Shown in pieces: positions 1 to 11,900 of a stretch of 64,000 nucleotides of DNA. Where the stretch lies: the NCBI GenBank assembly GCA_002633025.1, contig NMRB01000259.1, positions 10,442-74,441 on the forward strand, in the 5' to 3' direction. Position numbers and translations under genes: made by a program. A model generated the notes under the pieces. The model was given only the letters and a program-made list of their open reading frames with translations. It had not been told where the DNA came from and made no database searches. Every line of letters begins with the position of its first letter. Within the stretch, counting starts at the first letter, position 1. The stretch comes from Notospermus geniculatus (lineage: Eukaryota; Nemertea; Pilidiophora; Heteronemertea; Lineidae).

Positions 1-398
1 GATATTTTCACTTTGCCTGATGCTGAGTGGGAGCTGGTTCCACAACCTTGGGGCAGCGCAGGAAAAGGCTCGGTCTCCAAGGGTAACTGTCCTACCCACC
101 TTCTGGACTAACAGTCTACCCTCAGATGACCTTAGGGTACGTCTGGGTTGATGGATTTCAACCAGGTCACAGAGGTACTTTGGAGCGGTCCTGCTGATGC
201 ACTTGTATGCAAGCATCAGTACCTTAAACTCGACCCTTTCACGAACCCGCAGCCAGTGTAGTTCGTTCAGCACAGGTGTGATGTGGTCCCGCCTGCGAAC
301 ACCAGTGATAACTCGTGCAGCACAATTCTGCACTCTTTGAAGTTTATCCATGAGGCTCGCAGGCAGGCCATACAACAGGGCATTGACAATGTTGGCTG
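1..398 (-). mobile_element. LINE reverse transcriptase C-terminal fragment (CR1/L2-like)
   Basis: On the minus strand one frame is open from about position 398 to the window edge (about 131 codons) with no stop. It carries the familiar C-terminal block of CR1/L2/Jockey-type reverse transcriptases: LQRVQNCAARVITG, then HITPVLNELHWL, then FKVLMLAYKC, and near the edge APRLWNQLP. These are seen directly; the family assignment rests on recall of the motif order. The upstream side ends abruptly near 398, so the copy is 5'-truncated, as expected for a non-LTR element. The rest of the element lies outside the window. Confidence 0.85.
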
Positions 399-612
399 TT
401 TCATTATAACAGTAGGCCTACTTACAATGGAATAAAAAATAGCACTGTTGTATTGAAGTTCAAACCGTGAATAACTGAGAGGCAACTTGACTTTCCATTC
501 AAAAAACAGACTAAAACATGCTTTTAGCAATATTTGGTTCTTTATTTCCACAACTTCTGGTTGTACAATTAAGTAGTACATGCACATGTATTTGACAGCC
601 CTGGGGCCATAT

Positions 613-645
613 TCAGAATAGAATAGAATAGAATTTTATTTGCTC
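613..645. repeat. AATAG-type simple repeat tail
   Basis: The pentamer GAATA is repeated about four times and followed by ATTTTATTTGC. Read on the minus strand this is an A-rich AATAAAATTC tail followed by a short tandem repeat. It may be the 3' end of a minus-strand LINE or SINE whose body would lie above 645. No coding remnant was recognised there. Confidence 0.5.
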
Positions 646-1008
646 AACATAACAATGCTTAGAGCATCATGAAGCCGTCGCAACTGCGCGTGCATGCAAG
701 TGTATTTTTGGACTGCATATGCCTATTGTTCACTGACTGCCTTACAATTTGCTGCATGCACTGTTGCGAAGGCTTAACTGTTGTGATGTCCAGTTTAGCA
801 AGAAGCAATATTGTGGGGCCCCTGTATGCAGCAGTTACAGCTTGACACCTTGTTGGCAGTGCGTCAATGTTCATCCGTATTTTTTCACCACGTAGGCTGT
901 TTCAGCATTTCTCATTCAAATGTGATTCTTTGAACTTACTTCTGATCTGTCGAGGTTTTCCTTCAGTCCGCCCCATGACGACGTTCAACTGTATTATTGA
1001 AAGGCCAA

Positions 1009-1146
1009 TTCATACTTTGCGTTTTGCGCTTTGCGGCTGTCCGTTCGCTATGCGAGTGCGTGGCAGAAAAAGTAATTTTATTATTGATACCACACATAAA
1101 CATAGGGAACGCACAAGCGCAAAGCGCAAAACGGAGAAGTATGAAT
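1009..1146. mobile_element. Foldback (MITE-like) element with ~28-bp inverted ends
   Basis: TTCATACTT-TGCGTTTTGCG at 1009 is mirrored by CGCAAAACGGAGAAGTATGAA ending at 1146, leaving a short central loop. The arms run about 28 bp with few mismatches and there is no coding capacity. The structure suggests a non-autonomous DNA transposon; superfamily unassigned. Confidence 0.6.
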
Positions 1147-1176
1147 CTACCCTACAAAACCCTTCTTCATTCTGCA

Positions 1177-1210
1177 CTTGGAGGAATTATACTGACTAAA
1201 TTCCTCCAAG
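1177..1210. repeat. Hairpin-only repeat, CTTGGAGGAAT type, copy 1
   Basis: CTTGGAGGAATT and AATTCCTCCAAG face each other across about ten bases, making a 34-bp near-perfect hairpin. A homologous unit lies at 44866-44900 in unrelated flanking DNA, so this is a dispersed sequence and not a chance palindrome. Confidence 0.55.
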
Positions 1211-1536
1211 TTCTGCATAACCTTGACATTTGTTATCTGTGGATACGTGATATTGCTCCACCAATGAACCAGCACCGGCGACTTGATCACATGAAGCAAA
1301 TAACACAGAATTTTCCGAGTGTTTTGATAATTTTGACCAGGAATATAACTCGACCAGTAAGCAGTGGGAGCATGCTTAATTGAAGAAACAACTACCTCTA
1401 TATTTCAGTATACTTCGCAGTGCAAAATAGAGCTCTTATTTCAATTGACTGTCACCCCTCCTCACAAGTGGAGATATTACCTGGAGGATAGCATACATTT
1501 GCATTTCCAACAACATCTCAGCAGATTGGGCATTTT

Positions 1537-1972
1537 CCAATCTCGTACCCAGAGATTCGTTACGGTCGGGCCGAGGTTGTATGTCGCTCCACTAATCTCT
1601 GGAGACGGCTGGCCATTTCAGGCCTTACGTGTGGTTTGTCGCATCGTGCAATTTTAGACCGAATTTTAACCGTAGATGTATTGAAATAACTTGAGTATAA
1701 AATGTTATACACAACAAAAATGTCCTTAGGAAGGTTTTTATGAGGGATATGTTGTATTTATTGAGGAAAACCCACATCACTAATTGGCGTACCATATAAA
1801 CTTGGAGTGAAACGGTAAAAAATTAGTATATACATGTAATATTCATGCGCCGTGTGTAGCACACGTGCCTTGGAAACCCCGAAGTACATGTAGTCCGTAG
1901 CCGTCTCCAGAGATTAGTGGAGCGACATACAACCTCGGCCCGAGCGTAATGAATCTCTGGGTACGAGATTGG
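1537..1972. repeat. Inverted pair of a ~74-bp dispersed repeat
   Basis: The block at 1537-1610 (CCAATCTCGTACCCAGAG to GGAGACGGCT) recurs as its reverse complement at 1899-1972 with only a few substitutions. Each block carries its own inner inverted ends (CAGAGATT and AATCTCTG). GATTGGGCATTTTC lies beside both blocks in the same orientation. These could be the ends of one ~430-bp foldback or two independent insertions. Confidence 0.6.
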
Positions 1973-1984
1973 GCATTTTCAGCA

Positions 1985-3300
1985 AGAAACCACCAGCACA
2001 TCATATCACATATCTCACTCAGGGTGAGGTCAGGAATAATCATTCAACAAGGGTGAAGAACTAAACTAGTACCACAGAAATTCTAAATAAATCTTTTTCA
2101 AACTAAGTGGGCTGTTTGAACAAACCTTTAACAAAGAGTCACGTCAGTAGCGACGTTCCACGTGTTCAGAACATAAATACTGACCTATGAGAAAAAAGGA
2201 ATCTTGAAATCGGACAGTTTTTTGCCAAAAACTAATTCCAGGTGCCCAAAATAAACCTATTGAGGCATAAAAAGATGCCTGCTTGCTAAAATTCAGCTCA
2301 GCAGCTGAAGCCATATTTGAGCCCCAAACAAGCCATACATGTATCATTTGAAGTTCAAAACATATGATGCCAGAAATGTAACTAAGTACATTGTATTACA
2401 GTGGAGAAGGTGAAAGTGCCATACAAAAACTTCATATTATTACGATCAAATGAATCAGACGTTGAAACGAGTGCATTTAAGAAGGAGGTGGAGCATCAGG
2501 CTTCTATCTGAGAGGAGACCTCTGGTTTAGTGTGAAGGGTAAACGGTTTCGGTTATTCAAAACAGAACAGGGCAATTCAGAATCGATGCTAGGACTCACA
2601 GGTATAGCCAAACAAGTATCTACATTATGACTTAGCTTAAAATTACACAAAATGCTAATATTGCATTTTAAAGCATTGCTATATTTCTTTGTACATGTCG
2701 ATCAAAATATTTTGATTCTGGTATTAAAATAAATTTCACGGGTATAGCAATAATTAGATATAATTACATGTACATACATACATAACTAATTCAATTAGTA
2801 ATAAATGAACTACAGAAGGCTAAAAATTAATTAGAAGAAGGTTTTCCTGACACTTGGAGCAAAAACCGTAGGCCTAAAGTATGCCAGTAAATAGGCAAGT
2901 TTTTGACTGATTCTCCAACAACTGGTGACCCGAAATAATTCAATTGACATGACAGTCACAAAGCACATTGATTTCACTTTCGGCCAGATAAGTGTTTTTG
3001 CTGCAAGTGTGATAGTTTCTTCAGTGGTTCATATAGATTTGTACAATAATAACCATTCGATATTGCATGATAGTACCATGACAACAAGCTGGATATAAGG
3101 TTAACTCTCATTGGTGCGGCCATGGCAACCGGCCTTTCTAAAATCCAGTACATGTATATAGAATTTAACAAGAAAATTTAACATTTCTCTAAAAGAAATG
3201 AGTTCTTATGAGTGTATTACTTTAAGGAACAAAGAATAATAATGTTCGCGGACCTCGGACGAGTTCACTATGTGAATTCGAAGTTGCACATCCATTCTCA
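1985..3300. other. Intergenic stretch, nothing recognised
   Basis: AT-rich DNA with only short open frames. No conserved protein, RNA gene or clear repeat was seen between the 1.5-2.0 kb repeat pair and the TTAA element at 3322. Confidence 0.5.
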
Positions 3301-3321
3301 GGTAAAAAAGGCTCCGAGCCA

Positions 3322-3485
3322 TTAAAAGGGCCTCTAGAGGCAGCCAGTATGGCAGGGGAAAACCCCGGGGAAAACCCAGGTTGAATACCTCGTACCAGTG
3401 ATTATTACGTTAAAGTGGCGCCGCCTGGCCGAAGAACCGGTACTGATAGTAGCCTAATGGCGAGCTGCCTCTAGAGGCCCTTTAA
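3322..3485. mobile_element. TTAA-flanked MITE, family 1, copy 1
   Basis: The element is bounded by TTAA on both sides. Its inverted ends are AGGGCCTCTAGAGGCAGC on the left and GCTGCCTCTAGAGGCCCT on the right, the outer part being itself palindromic around CTCTAGAG. A second copy at 22726-22887 is nearly identical inside (CCCCGGGGAAAACCCAGG and GTTAAAGTGGCGCCGCC in both). About 160 bp, no coding capacity. TTAA duplication is typical of piggyBac- and Kolobok-type transposases; which one is not decided here. Confidence 0.85.
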
Positions 3486-3661
3486 CAGTGAATTATATAC
3501 ATAGATATACAAAACCTTGTACAAATCCATAACAGTTATAAATTACAGCTGTTTAGCATCGTTGCTATGCAAATTTACATTCCGGTGGCCATGACGATGA
3601 CCAATGAGAGATGCCCTCCTCGTACAGCTTGGAGTTGATTGTGCAGCCAATCTGGGTCAGG

Positions 3662-3948
3662 CTACCTGACACAGTGTGACATCACTTCAGAGACTGACTC
3701 CACGATATCCACTAAGTCAAGAGATTGAACTCCTAGAGGACTGAAGGTTGGTTTTCCTTTCATATCAAAGATTTTGGAAGCACTTCTAGCCACTTTAACC
3801 CAGGATTTGTATGTCACCTGATAATAATAAACCCCTTAACAACTTCACAGCCGATTCCCAATAATACCTACCTGGACGGTTTCATCATGACGCAGAATGC
3901 CAAAGATTGACGTTAGGAGTGACTTCATGATGTCGTTTATTCTTAGGC
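3662..3948 (-). CDS. Candidate terminal exons of an unidentified gene
   Basis: Two adjacent minus-strand segments look like exons. The first (3948-3872) follows CTCACCCAG and ends at a strong donor, CAG before GTAGGT; it reads LRINDIMKSLLTSIFGILRH. The second (3817-3662) begins after ATCAG, stays in phase, and reads VTYKSWVKVARSASKIFD through to VMSHC and a TAG stop. Beyond the stop the same frame continues about 28 codons (WLHNQLQAVRGGHLS), so this could be a pseudogene with one in-frame stop. I do not recognise the protein. The upstream exon is not secure: ATGAGTACGGAGAACGG near 4365 with a good donor lies in CpG-rich DNA, but its phase does not fit. Confidence 0.35.
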
Positions 3949-3949
3949 C

Positions 3950-5143
3950 TGGGTGAGAATTTCTCTTTTCATTACAACTGGGCCTAGATCTACCCTTCAG
4001 TCCTCCAAAAGTTCTTAAAATTAACTAAGTAAAAGAAAAAAACACGTAGTTTGGTGCGATTACAAGTGCCCACACTCAACACCATTCTGGTCATGGAGAT
4101 TACAAGAATTCCAATACACATGCATTGTACTGTGTACTGGTTGTCTAGCTCAGTGATGTGCATGGCATGTCCACTACAGCCATGGTCTAAAGTACAACTT
4201 AACTATCCCAATTTTCACTTTTGGACACATATAAGAACAAATCAAGAGTAGGCCTACCAACTTAAAGGGTTAGGATCGGGCACAGAGCAGAGGGACAATA
4301 CATAATACCCGCTCATTTCAAAACTTACATATTCTAACTTACCGCACTAACCAAAACTGACCGATCGTTCGTGCCGTTCTCCGTACTCATACTGTTTGCA
4401 GCATCTTCTGCGTACTGGTACCTGGCGCGTATTTTCGGCGGATGCGCTCTGCAGCAACTTTGTTTTAAGTGCGTGTTATGCAATGAAGTACGTCATCAAG
4501 AATGCATCGAGCAGCCATTCTGCGTAACGTACCGATGCGGAAGCTACATGGATAAAGGTAAGTCAAAATTGAGCTGAGAACTGTGGGCCTACTTTTGAAA
4601 ATTAAATTTATGCCCGATTCTAATTGATAAAATATTTTAATTCAACTTTTGTTCTGCCTCGAAACTCCCAGTAAGGGAGTTACTGAACCAGCATGTATAC
4701 ATGTACATGTAAATAGATTTGTTCATTTTATGACCAAAAGTCTCAAACCTGTCCAGTTAAATTACTAACATCTCGATATTTACGTGGAATGGGTCAACCC
4801 CTGAAGTGATGCCAACCAAATAATGTGGACCTTAGTTAGCAAATCATTTTGATTTATCAAAATTTGTCACAAAGTATCTACTACTTAAGATTTATCACAG
4901 ATTTGAAAACATGAACAACAAAAACAGCTCGCAAAATTACGGCAAATCGGTGTTGTAGTAAAAAGAGCCAAAAAGGGTCTTTTGTTCATCAAAAGCATAC
5001 AAATTTCAATACCTAATTTCAAAAACGAAGTAGAGATACAATTACGAACCGTAATTGTTCACCTCATTTGTTCTGTAAAAGTATGCATGATCCTTTATTA
5101 ACGGTAAAAATTTTAGTACAATACATGCCTTCAGAAGGCAACA
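3950..5143. other. Region downstream of BICC1
   Basis: AT-rich DNA except for a short GC-rich patch at about 4360-4520, which might be a promoter or first exon of the unidentified gene at 3662-3948. Nothing else was recognised. Confidence 0.4.
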
Positions 5144-5149
5144 TTTATT
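5144..5149 (-). terminator. Candidate BICC1 polyadenylation signal
   Basis: AATAAA on the minus strand about 180 bases beyond the BICC1 stop codon. A second AATAAA lies at 5094-5099. Either could end a 3' UTR of 200-260 bases. Confidence 0.35.
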
Positions 5150-5330
5150 TAAATTACTTCACAATGATGCATTACGAGATTTCTTTTTCTGTTTTTCCAG
5201 AAAAATCTAGAATCCAGGAAAAAACTCAAATTTTGGCCCTGAAGTTGCAGTATTGATAGCTAAGGTCCACTATCATGAAATTCCAAGATTTTTGTCGATG
5301 ATTTACACATGCAATATTCCATTATCAGTA

Positions 5331-5974
5331 TCACCAGCGTCCGCTCTGGCTGATGATGTCATGGCGTCGCACCAACAAGGAACTCCGCGCTTTCTCTGTG
5401 AAGGGATTGCTGGGACGTTCTGTGAAGGGATTACTCGGGGTGGGACTCGGAGCTCGAGGAGGTGGAAACATTGACTGCTTCTTGATCAAGTCTGAAGAAG
5501 AAAATAATTTAATTACATTTAACCCATTCAACTACAGTTGGCGTTTGGTTGTGTGTTCAGCAACGTAATGAAGTACATGCTCATGCAGATGATGATGATG
5601 GTGGTGGTGAAATTCAAAGTTCACCAAGCTTACCAGCGATTGCAAGAAGCATCTTTCGCCGTGCTCCAAATGTTGAAATCCCAAGTTCCTTCAAATCTTG
5701 GTCTGTGAGGGTCAGGAACGTTGCCATGTCAATCTGAAGACGGATGAGCAAAACGATTTGAAGTTAATTACACATGGCAGCTTTTCACAGATGGAGTGAA
5801 ATGCAGAGCGAAGAACTACATAGGCCCCTACCTCTTGCTGCTGAAACAAGTCTGAGTACTTTGCAAGACCTATTTTGCTAAAGAGTTCTACAAGATCTTG
5901 CTCGTCATTGTTCGAACTCCACACACTGGAAGTGTCGGTGGGATTTCTGATCGTATGGAGGAGGGAAGCCGATT
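5331..5974 (-). CDS. BICC1: BICC1 exons 19-21, SAM domain and C-terminus
   Basis: Exon 19 (5974-5832) brings the first half of the SAM domain (DLVELFSKIGLAKYSDLFQQ). Exon 20 (5733-5634) brings the second half (MATFLTLTDQDLKELGI, then FGARRKMLLAI). This part of vertebrate BICC1 forms head-to-tail polymers. Exon 21 (5491-5331) has a short internal repeat, SNPFTERPSNPFTEKA, and ends IISQSGRW before TGA. The conserved final SGRW supports this as the true end. Confidence 0.92.
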
Positions 5975-8900
5975 CTGAAAAAAAAATAAACGATTGGTCA
6001 ACTGTGAGGAGATTAAAAGTACACTTTGATTGGATACAGTAGAAAGAAATTAACTTAACATACCCATCCTCTTTCTTGGGCTCGGGAATTCCCCTGGTGC
6101 TGCAGAAATAGGAACTTGGTTGTTCATCCTCATTCGCGAGTCCTTCCATGGATCACGGTCAATATCACCATTTACCGGCTAAAAGAGATGTCCGAGATTA
6201 ATGCATGTACATGAAGGAAGGTTCAGCCATGGGAACGAAGATCACAGCACCATCTTAAACTCGTGGCAGAACTGGGCATTTGGCCCACAGGGAGTGAAAT
6301 TGACATTGCCCTCACCTCTGTTGCCTCACTTATCATGTCATCAGGACCAGTCAATCCATGAAACACCTTCATGTTCTGTTGTTGTTGACGTTGCTGTTCA
6401 CGGAGAGCCGATTCAGGCATTGATTTGGAGAAGCCCAACCCTGACCAGATGTCGGTGGGAATGCGGGACTCTCCGTCGGGTTTCTTCTGCATTGCTGAAA
6501 CAGAAACGGCCACACATCAACACATGTATCAGTAGATGTACCATAGGCCTACATCAGTGCATTCAACATTCGCCCGCAACAAATTTATTTTCAAAATCAG
6601 GCACTGGTCAATTTGAAGTCATTACAAAGATCAAAAATATTTCTACATATTCCCTCTCGTCATTTCGCCATCCTGTGTTCAATTCCCTACCTTTGGTTGC
6701 CATTTTCTTCTTCTGTTCATAATCGAAAGGAAACGGTGAGTTGTTCGTGAAAAGCGTCCCAACTGGAGAAGGCCTTTCTGCACCTGGAGCTTTCCTGTCA
6801 CAGCTTAGCTGGCCTTTATCAGAACCGTCAGACTCCACGCTGGACTCAGACAGATTGTCCATGCCGTTACTGCAATAGACAATGGAGAAGTGTTGAAGGT
6901 AAGCAGTTTAGGAAAGTCAAGAGTTGCAAAAGATGTGCCTGACGAAGTCAAGTATTGAATGGTTTCGGTATGGCCAGCTCTAAAGTGACTAACTTACGCT
7001 TCAAGCTGTCTCGCCATGTCCATGAGGTTGTCAGCATACTGGAATGGCACATTATGTACATTTTCCTCCAGTAGAACTGCCTGGTTGATGCCAGGGGGTT
7101 GTCTCAGGCCCCGCAGCTCTGACCCAGATCCACTGTTGCTAGGAGAGATCTTTTTCTGAATGAGATAGCCTCCATTTGGATTTAGCTTCAGGGTGTCAAC
7201 TGAAATGAAGGAGAATGGTTTTTGGAACGAGTTTTGACCATACTATATTGGCAACTTTCCACTTTCAGTGCCCAACCATGGGATTTTGTGGTGGCCAGAA
7301 GTTGTTCAGTGCAAGAGTGGGAAAAACGTTTCCAAGTTACCAGGTATGCCCGGTGGTGGCTTCATCATCCCCATCAACTCTGCCCGAGAACCACTATTGC
7401 TTGGTGAAGTCTTCTTCTGTATCACTATATCCTGGTAAGAACCATTCTGAGTAAGTCTGTGTGTATCAACTGGAATAGAAATCCCCACCAAAAATTAATC
7501 CTACAAATTGCAGGAAGTCTGCATGTTCCAAACGGGACCGAATGCTGAAACAAGAGGTCCATGTGCCTTGCACTCAGCTAGCTGACTTGGCCAGTGAATG
7601 TCACTTGATGATGAATAAGACTGGCCTTTGGCCTTGTGATGACTCGGAACCAGGCATGGCACGTGCAATGACGTCACCAGATATCTTGTGCCAAGAGCAG
7701 AAAGACAAACAAGCAGCAAGCTTACCATTGTTGACCGTCAAGGGAGAGCTAGTTGACAGAGGCAGGGAGACTTTGGAGCAGAGCAAGTCACTTGGACTTT
7801 GACATGGACTCTGAGTAGGACTGTTTGTGCTACTGCTACCATTATTACTGCTGGCACCTAAGGATGGAATGGACGAAACAAGGATGACTAGATGGATACG
7901 CCACGAATCTTATAATTTGCGAAAGCCAGTTTGAGTCTCAGGGAAATCGAAATATGCCATCTTGATTCCAAAGATGAGTCAATGAGGCTTTTATGGAACC
8001 ACAAATTACCTTTTTCTGAAGGAGAAGGCACTCGGATGAAAGCACTGTTCTGATTCAAGTCCTTGAAACCGTTGCACTGTGCATAGACATCATACGGGGT
8101 CTGGACGGTGCAGATGGAGGTGGGTGTCACCAGCATGAATGGATTGAATAAACCTATGAAACAGAAAATGTGCCCGAAACTGTGAAGATCGTTTTGTTTT
8201 TAGGAGTTTCTGTCCAAGGAAATAAGAAGCCGAAGTGTCTCGAAACCTGACGTAAAAAGAAATAGACAGATCAGAGTATAATTGTAATGTGGCCTATATA
8301 TTCAGATTGCGCCTACCTGGTGATGGTGTAGTCACCCATCTTTGACTTGGAGCAGATGAAGTGGGGCTTAGTTCTGGACTTTGAGGAGGTGGGTTGGGCG
8401 TTGCATGCCCATTCATCAGCAGTAAGGCATTAGCAGTATTCACAGACAATAGATTTGGGGCCATCATTCCGAGGTTCCCAATGTTCAGACCTGATGTGGA
8501 GTTGTCGACCTTGGTCGGTGTTGGCAAGGCAGGGTCTCTTTCTAATCCTAGCAGCAGTCGTCGGGCCTCGTACATGTTGGCCGAGTTTCGTTCAATACTT
8601 TTTACAATCACAGACTGGACGAAGTAATTGGAGAAGAAAATTGAAGAAGATGATTGTGATGAGCATTTATTTGACTGACCAACAAAAAAAATCACAAGTA
8701 TCTTTTCATCATTGTACAAAGGGATGGGTAGAAAAATGTCTTCCAAACATGAACCAAGGGGAACCCTGTGAGAACAACGTAATTCATGACATCCCCTTCA
8801 ACATAGGCCTAAGTCAGGGGCACAAGATACAGTTGTCATCCATCTTCAAAGCTAGCAAGCTAACCTGGCATTACTTTATTGACTTACTTTGCTTGGTTGT

Positions 8901-11900
8901 TTTGGTTTTGGTTTGATGCTTATGAAAACATCCAGCTGTTCCATAAGTTGACTTATTCGTTCTGAAAAAAAATTATCAGACAAGACTGAAGATCGACCCA
9001 GTATAAATAACATTTTCCTTCATTTGGCCCATTTCCTTTATTAAAACCACCAATTGCCTCGGACATTTGAAGCTGCCGACACAAACTTACTTTGATCAAC
9101 ATCCTGATCTTCTTTCATATCAAACATAAGGACCAGAGGCAAGCAGCCCTAAAAATAGGAAGAAAACATCCTTAACACGTGCAGTACTACAGCTCAAGCA
9201 TTTTCAAGTTGAGAAACGTCTGGGAATATCGATCACAATTTGGCTCAGTTATCTTTTACCATAATCACCTCAGGCCATGAATTCTAACTTGGATTGCTTT
9301 TGTATATCTTGGAACAAATTCAGCTTGGCAAAAATGCCACAAAGTCATTCAAAACCCACGTTAACGCAGAAAGAAATTTGACTGGTGAATCACTTTTTTC
9401 CATGATAATATTCAATTTCGGGTATTCTTTCAACAATGTGTTGAGTGTTGATTCCAAACGGCCTAGAAGATTTTGGGTACAATGTAGCACAAACTTCAAT
9501 AGAACCTGCACCATGAACCAACAAGATACCTTACTGTTTACAACATTATTGAGCAAAAACTTGCGGTGTTATTTTAATTCATTCAGTAAATAGCGTTAAG
9601 AAACCTGAGGCTGCAGGTGGTTTATGCACTTACAATCAGTTGCTGTCTCGCAAAACAAACACTCTCAACTCCTCCAGTTATGTACACGGTACCCTTCCGT
9701 TGCGGCGTGACGTTGGTTGGGTCAGGGAAATGTATACTAGCACCAGTTCTTTGCATAATCTGTTTGACATGCATTCCACCACGCCCCATGATAAACAAGT
9801 GATGCTGGGGCGCTATCTCCATTGTCATGCTGACAGGGATTGATGCCTGGAAAAAAACAAACATGAAAGAAAAAGGCCTATGACTAGTCCCATGGTGTGG
9901 ATGACTATTTAGTCATAAGCCATCCACCAGAGCGGGACAGTCAAGTTGCAGTTGACCAGTGTCACGTGTGGTGGACGCAGGGGCTTTGAAAATCCGTGTA
10001 AATGTTGATAATCTGTCACCTGAGAGACAGACAAGGACTTACCCCCATGTTACCAGTGAGGTGTTCCACCACGAGACCCGTTGCCTCCTTCACGGACTTG
10101 GCATTGTTGACAGTCCCACGCACCAATACCGTTGTAATGTACACCCTTGGACGCTGTTTAAATGTGACTGTCACATTATATGTCTGTTGTATTTGTTGTA
10201 TGTGGGGTGAAGATGTGTCAGGAATTGGTTGGAGAACACCGGTCACTGGCAGTTCAAACATAAAGACTAGAGGTAAGAGCTCCTGAAATCAAGAAGCAAA
10301 ATATCATGGCATTGGCGTCACAATACCTCAACGTAACGCTGCCTAATGTACAAGGAAGAATGTTCATCCCTTTTTTTGAGGTCTAATAAACCGCAGAGGA
10401 CAAACATTTGCCCAATGAAAATACAGATAGGCCTACAACGGCACCCGTTACGGCAAACGTGATGCCTGGCCCTCATCTAATATTTTTTAGTTCCGTTCTC
10501 TTTCATAGATGGCAGTGCAGTTTGTGAGCGTGCTTCATGGCAGTTATTCTGTCTGTCGGTCTGGTAGGCCTACAGACATGACAGAGCATAAACTTACCCT
10601 GATCTGAGCCCTTGCATGTTCAGCACCAGCAGGCTGCCCTGCTATTGAGACCTAAAATAATAATGAAAACTTCTGTACGGCCTTTTCCCGAAATTGCTGA
10701 AGAGCGGCACTCGCGCTTCTGCTTCACCACGGGTACAGAACCAAGCTGTTGAACGCATGCACATCCAAACAAGACGGGTGACCACGGACGGATACGGGTA
10801 GCTGTGAACAGCACAGCATCAGTTTGCAGTGTCCTGTGTCCTGTCGGGAAAGTCTCACCCGAAGTAATGATCCCTTTGTCACAAGAGCGAACAGTTGCCT
10901 CGAACCGTTGGCACACAACGTGAGACGTACTTTTGAGAGGCGACCATGATTGTGCACACATGACCAACCCCCTCCACTCAAACGCCCAGCATGGGAGTGG
11001 GTCTCGCCGACCTCCCTTCCGTAAGGTGCTTTGCTGCAGCGGCAGCAGACCTTCAGGAAGTAGGTGTCGGCGTGAGATGTTTGGGTAACTCTGCGAGCGG
11101 AGCCCTGCCAAAACTCGTTGAAACGTCTTCGGCTTTAGCCCTTCCCATGTTGATGGGTGCCCTTTCCGGTTGCGGGCCGCTTCGAGACATTCCTGGCATT
11201 GCTCTTCGTGGGTTGTGGTTCAGGGTTTGGATCAGCACCTTCCCCTTTGCACATCTGTCTGCAAGACCTCTCCTTTCAGCATCCTCTGCTGCGGATCCCT
11301 CAGGTAACCCTTCATTATCGAAGTGACCTGATGTGGATGCCCCATTGGACCAACTCATCCTCCCGTCCCTTTTGGGTGTACCGTGCGGCATCCTGAAGCA
11401 AGGTTCATTGGCACACGGATCCGATCCGTTTCCAGTCCGTTTGCCCATTTTTCACGGACATGAACCGGACCAATTCCGTGTGCCAATGAACCTTGCTTGA
11501 GACTCAGGTCGATCATTTCACTCTGCCATCGCCTCCCGTGCGACGTAGGAGATGCATCTGAATCGACCCTGTTTTGAGACGACGGCCGTGTGGGTGTCAT
11601 CCTCAAACTCGTTGGCATCTGGTCGTTCTTCCCTCTGCGATGACAGATGGGGAAGTTGATGTTGAGTTCTTCCTCAATGTCTGGCAGCTGATTGTCAACT
11701 TCCGCAGCAAAGTTGAGTCTGCTCCGAGGGCCTCGTTCAGCATTAACCCTTGAGGACCTAGGCATGACCGGTGGGCGGGGGGGGGGGGGCTCCTTTTCCC
11801 ACTCCCCAAGACGGNCCTCTGCTCCACAGACAAAACTCTCTAGGCCTACGTTATAGCTCAGCTGAGCTAAAAAGTAGGTATAGGCAACCACTTTTTGCTA

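Noticed and set aside
4330-4400. First exon (MSTENGTNDRSVLVSA then GTAAGT) of the orphan gene at 3662-3948
   Set aside because: It ends in phase 0, but the next candidate exon needs phase 1; no bridging exon was found.
6998-7469. Exons 14 and 15 of BICC1 as mutually exclusive alternatives
   Set aside because: Exit phases differ (1 and 2) and only exon 15 joins exon 16 in frame, so exon 14 can be an added cassette but not a replacement.
10620-11111. 163-codon minus-strand frame overlapping BICC1 exon 6
   Set aside because: It crosses exon 6 in the wrong frame and has no recognisable domain; the exon itself is fixed by conservation and phase.
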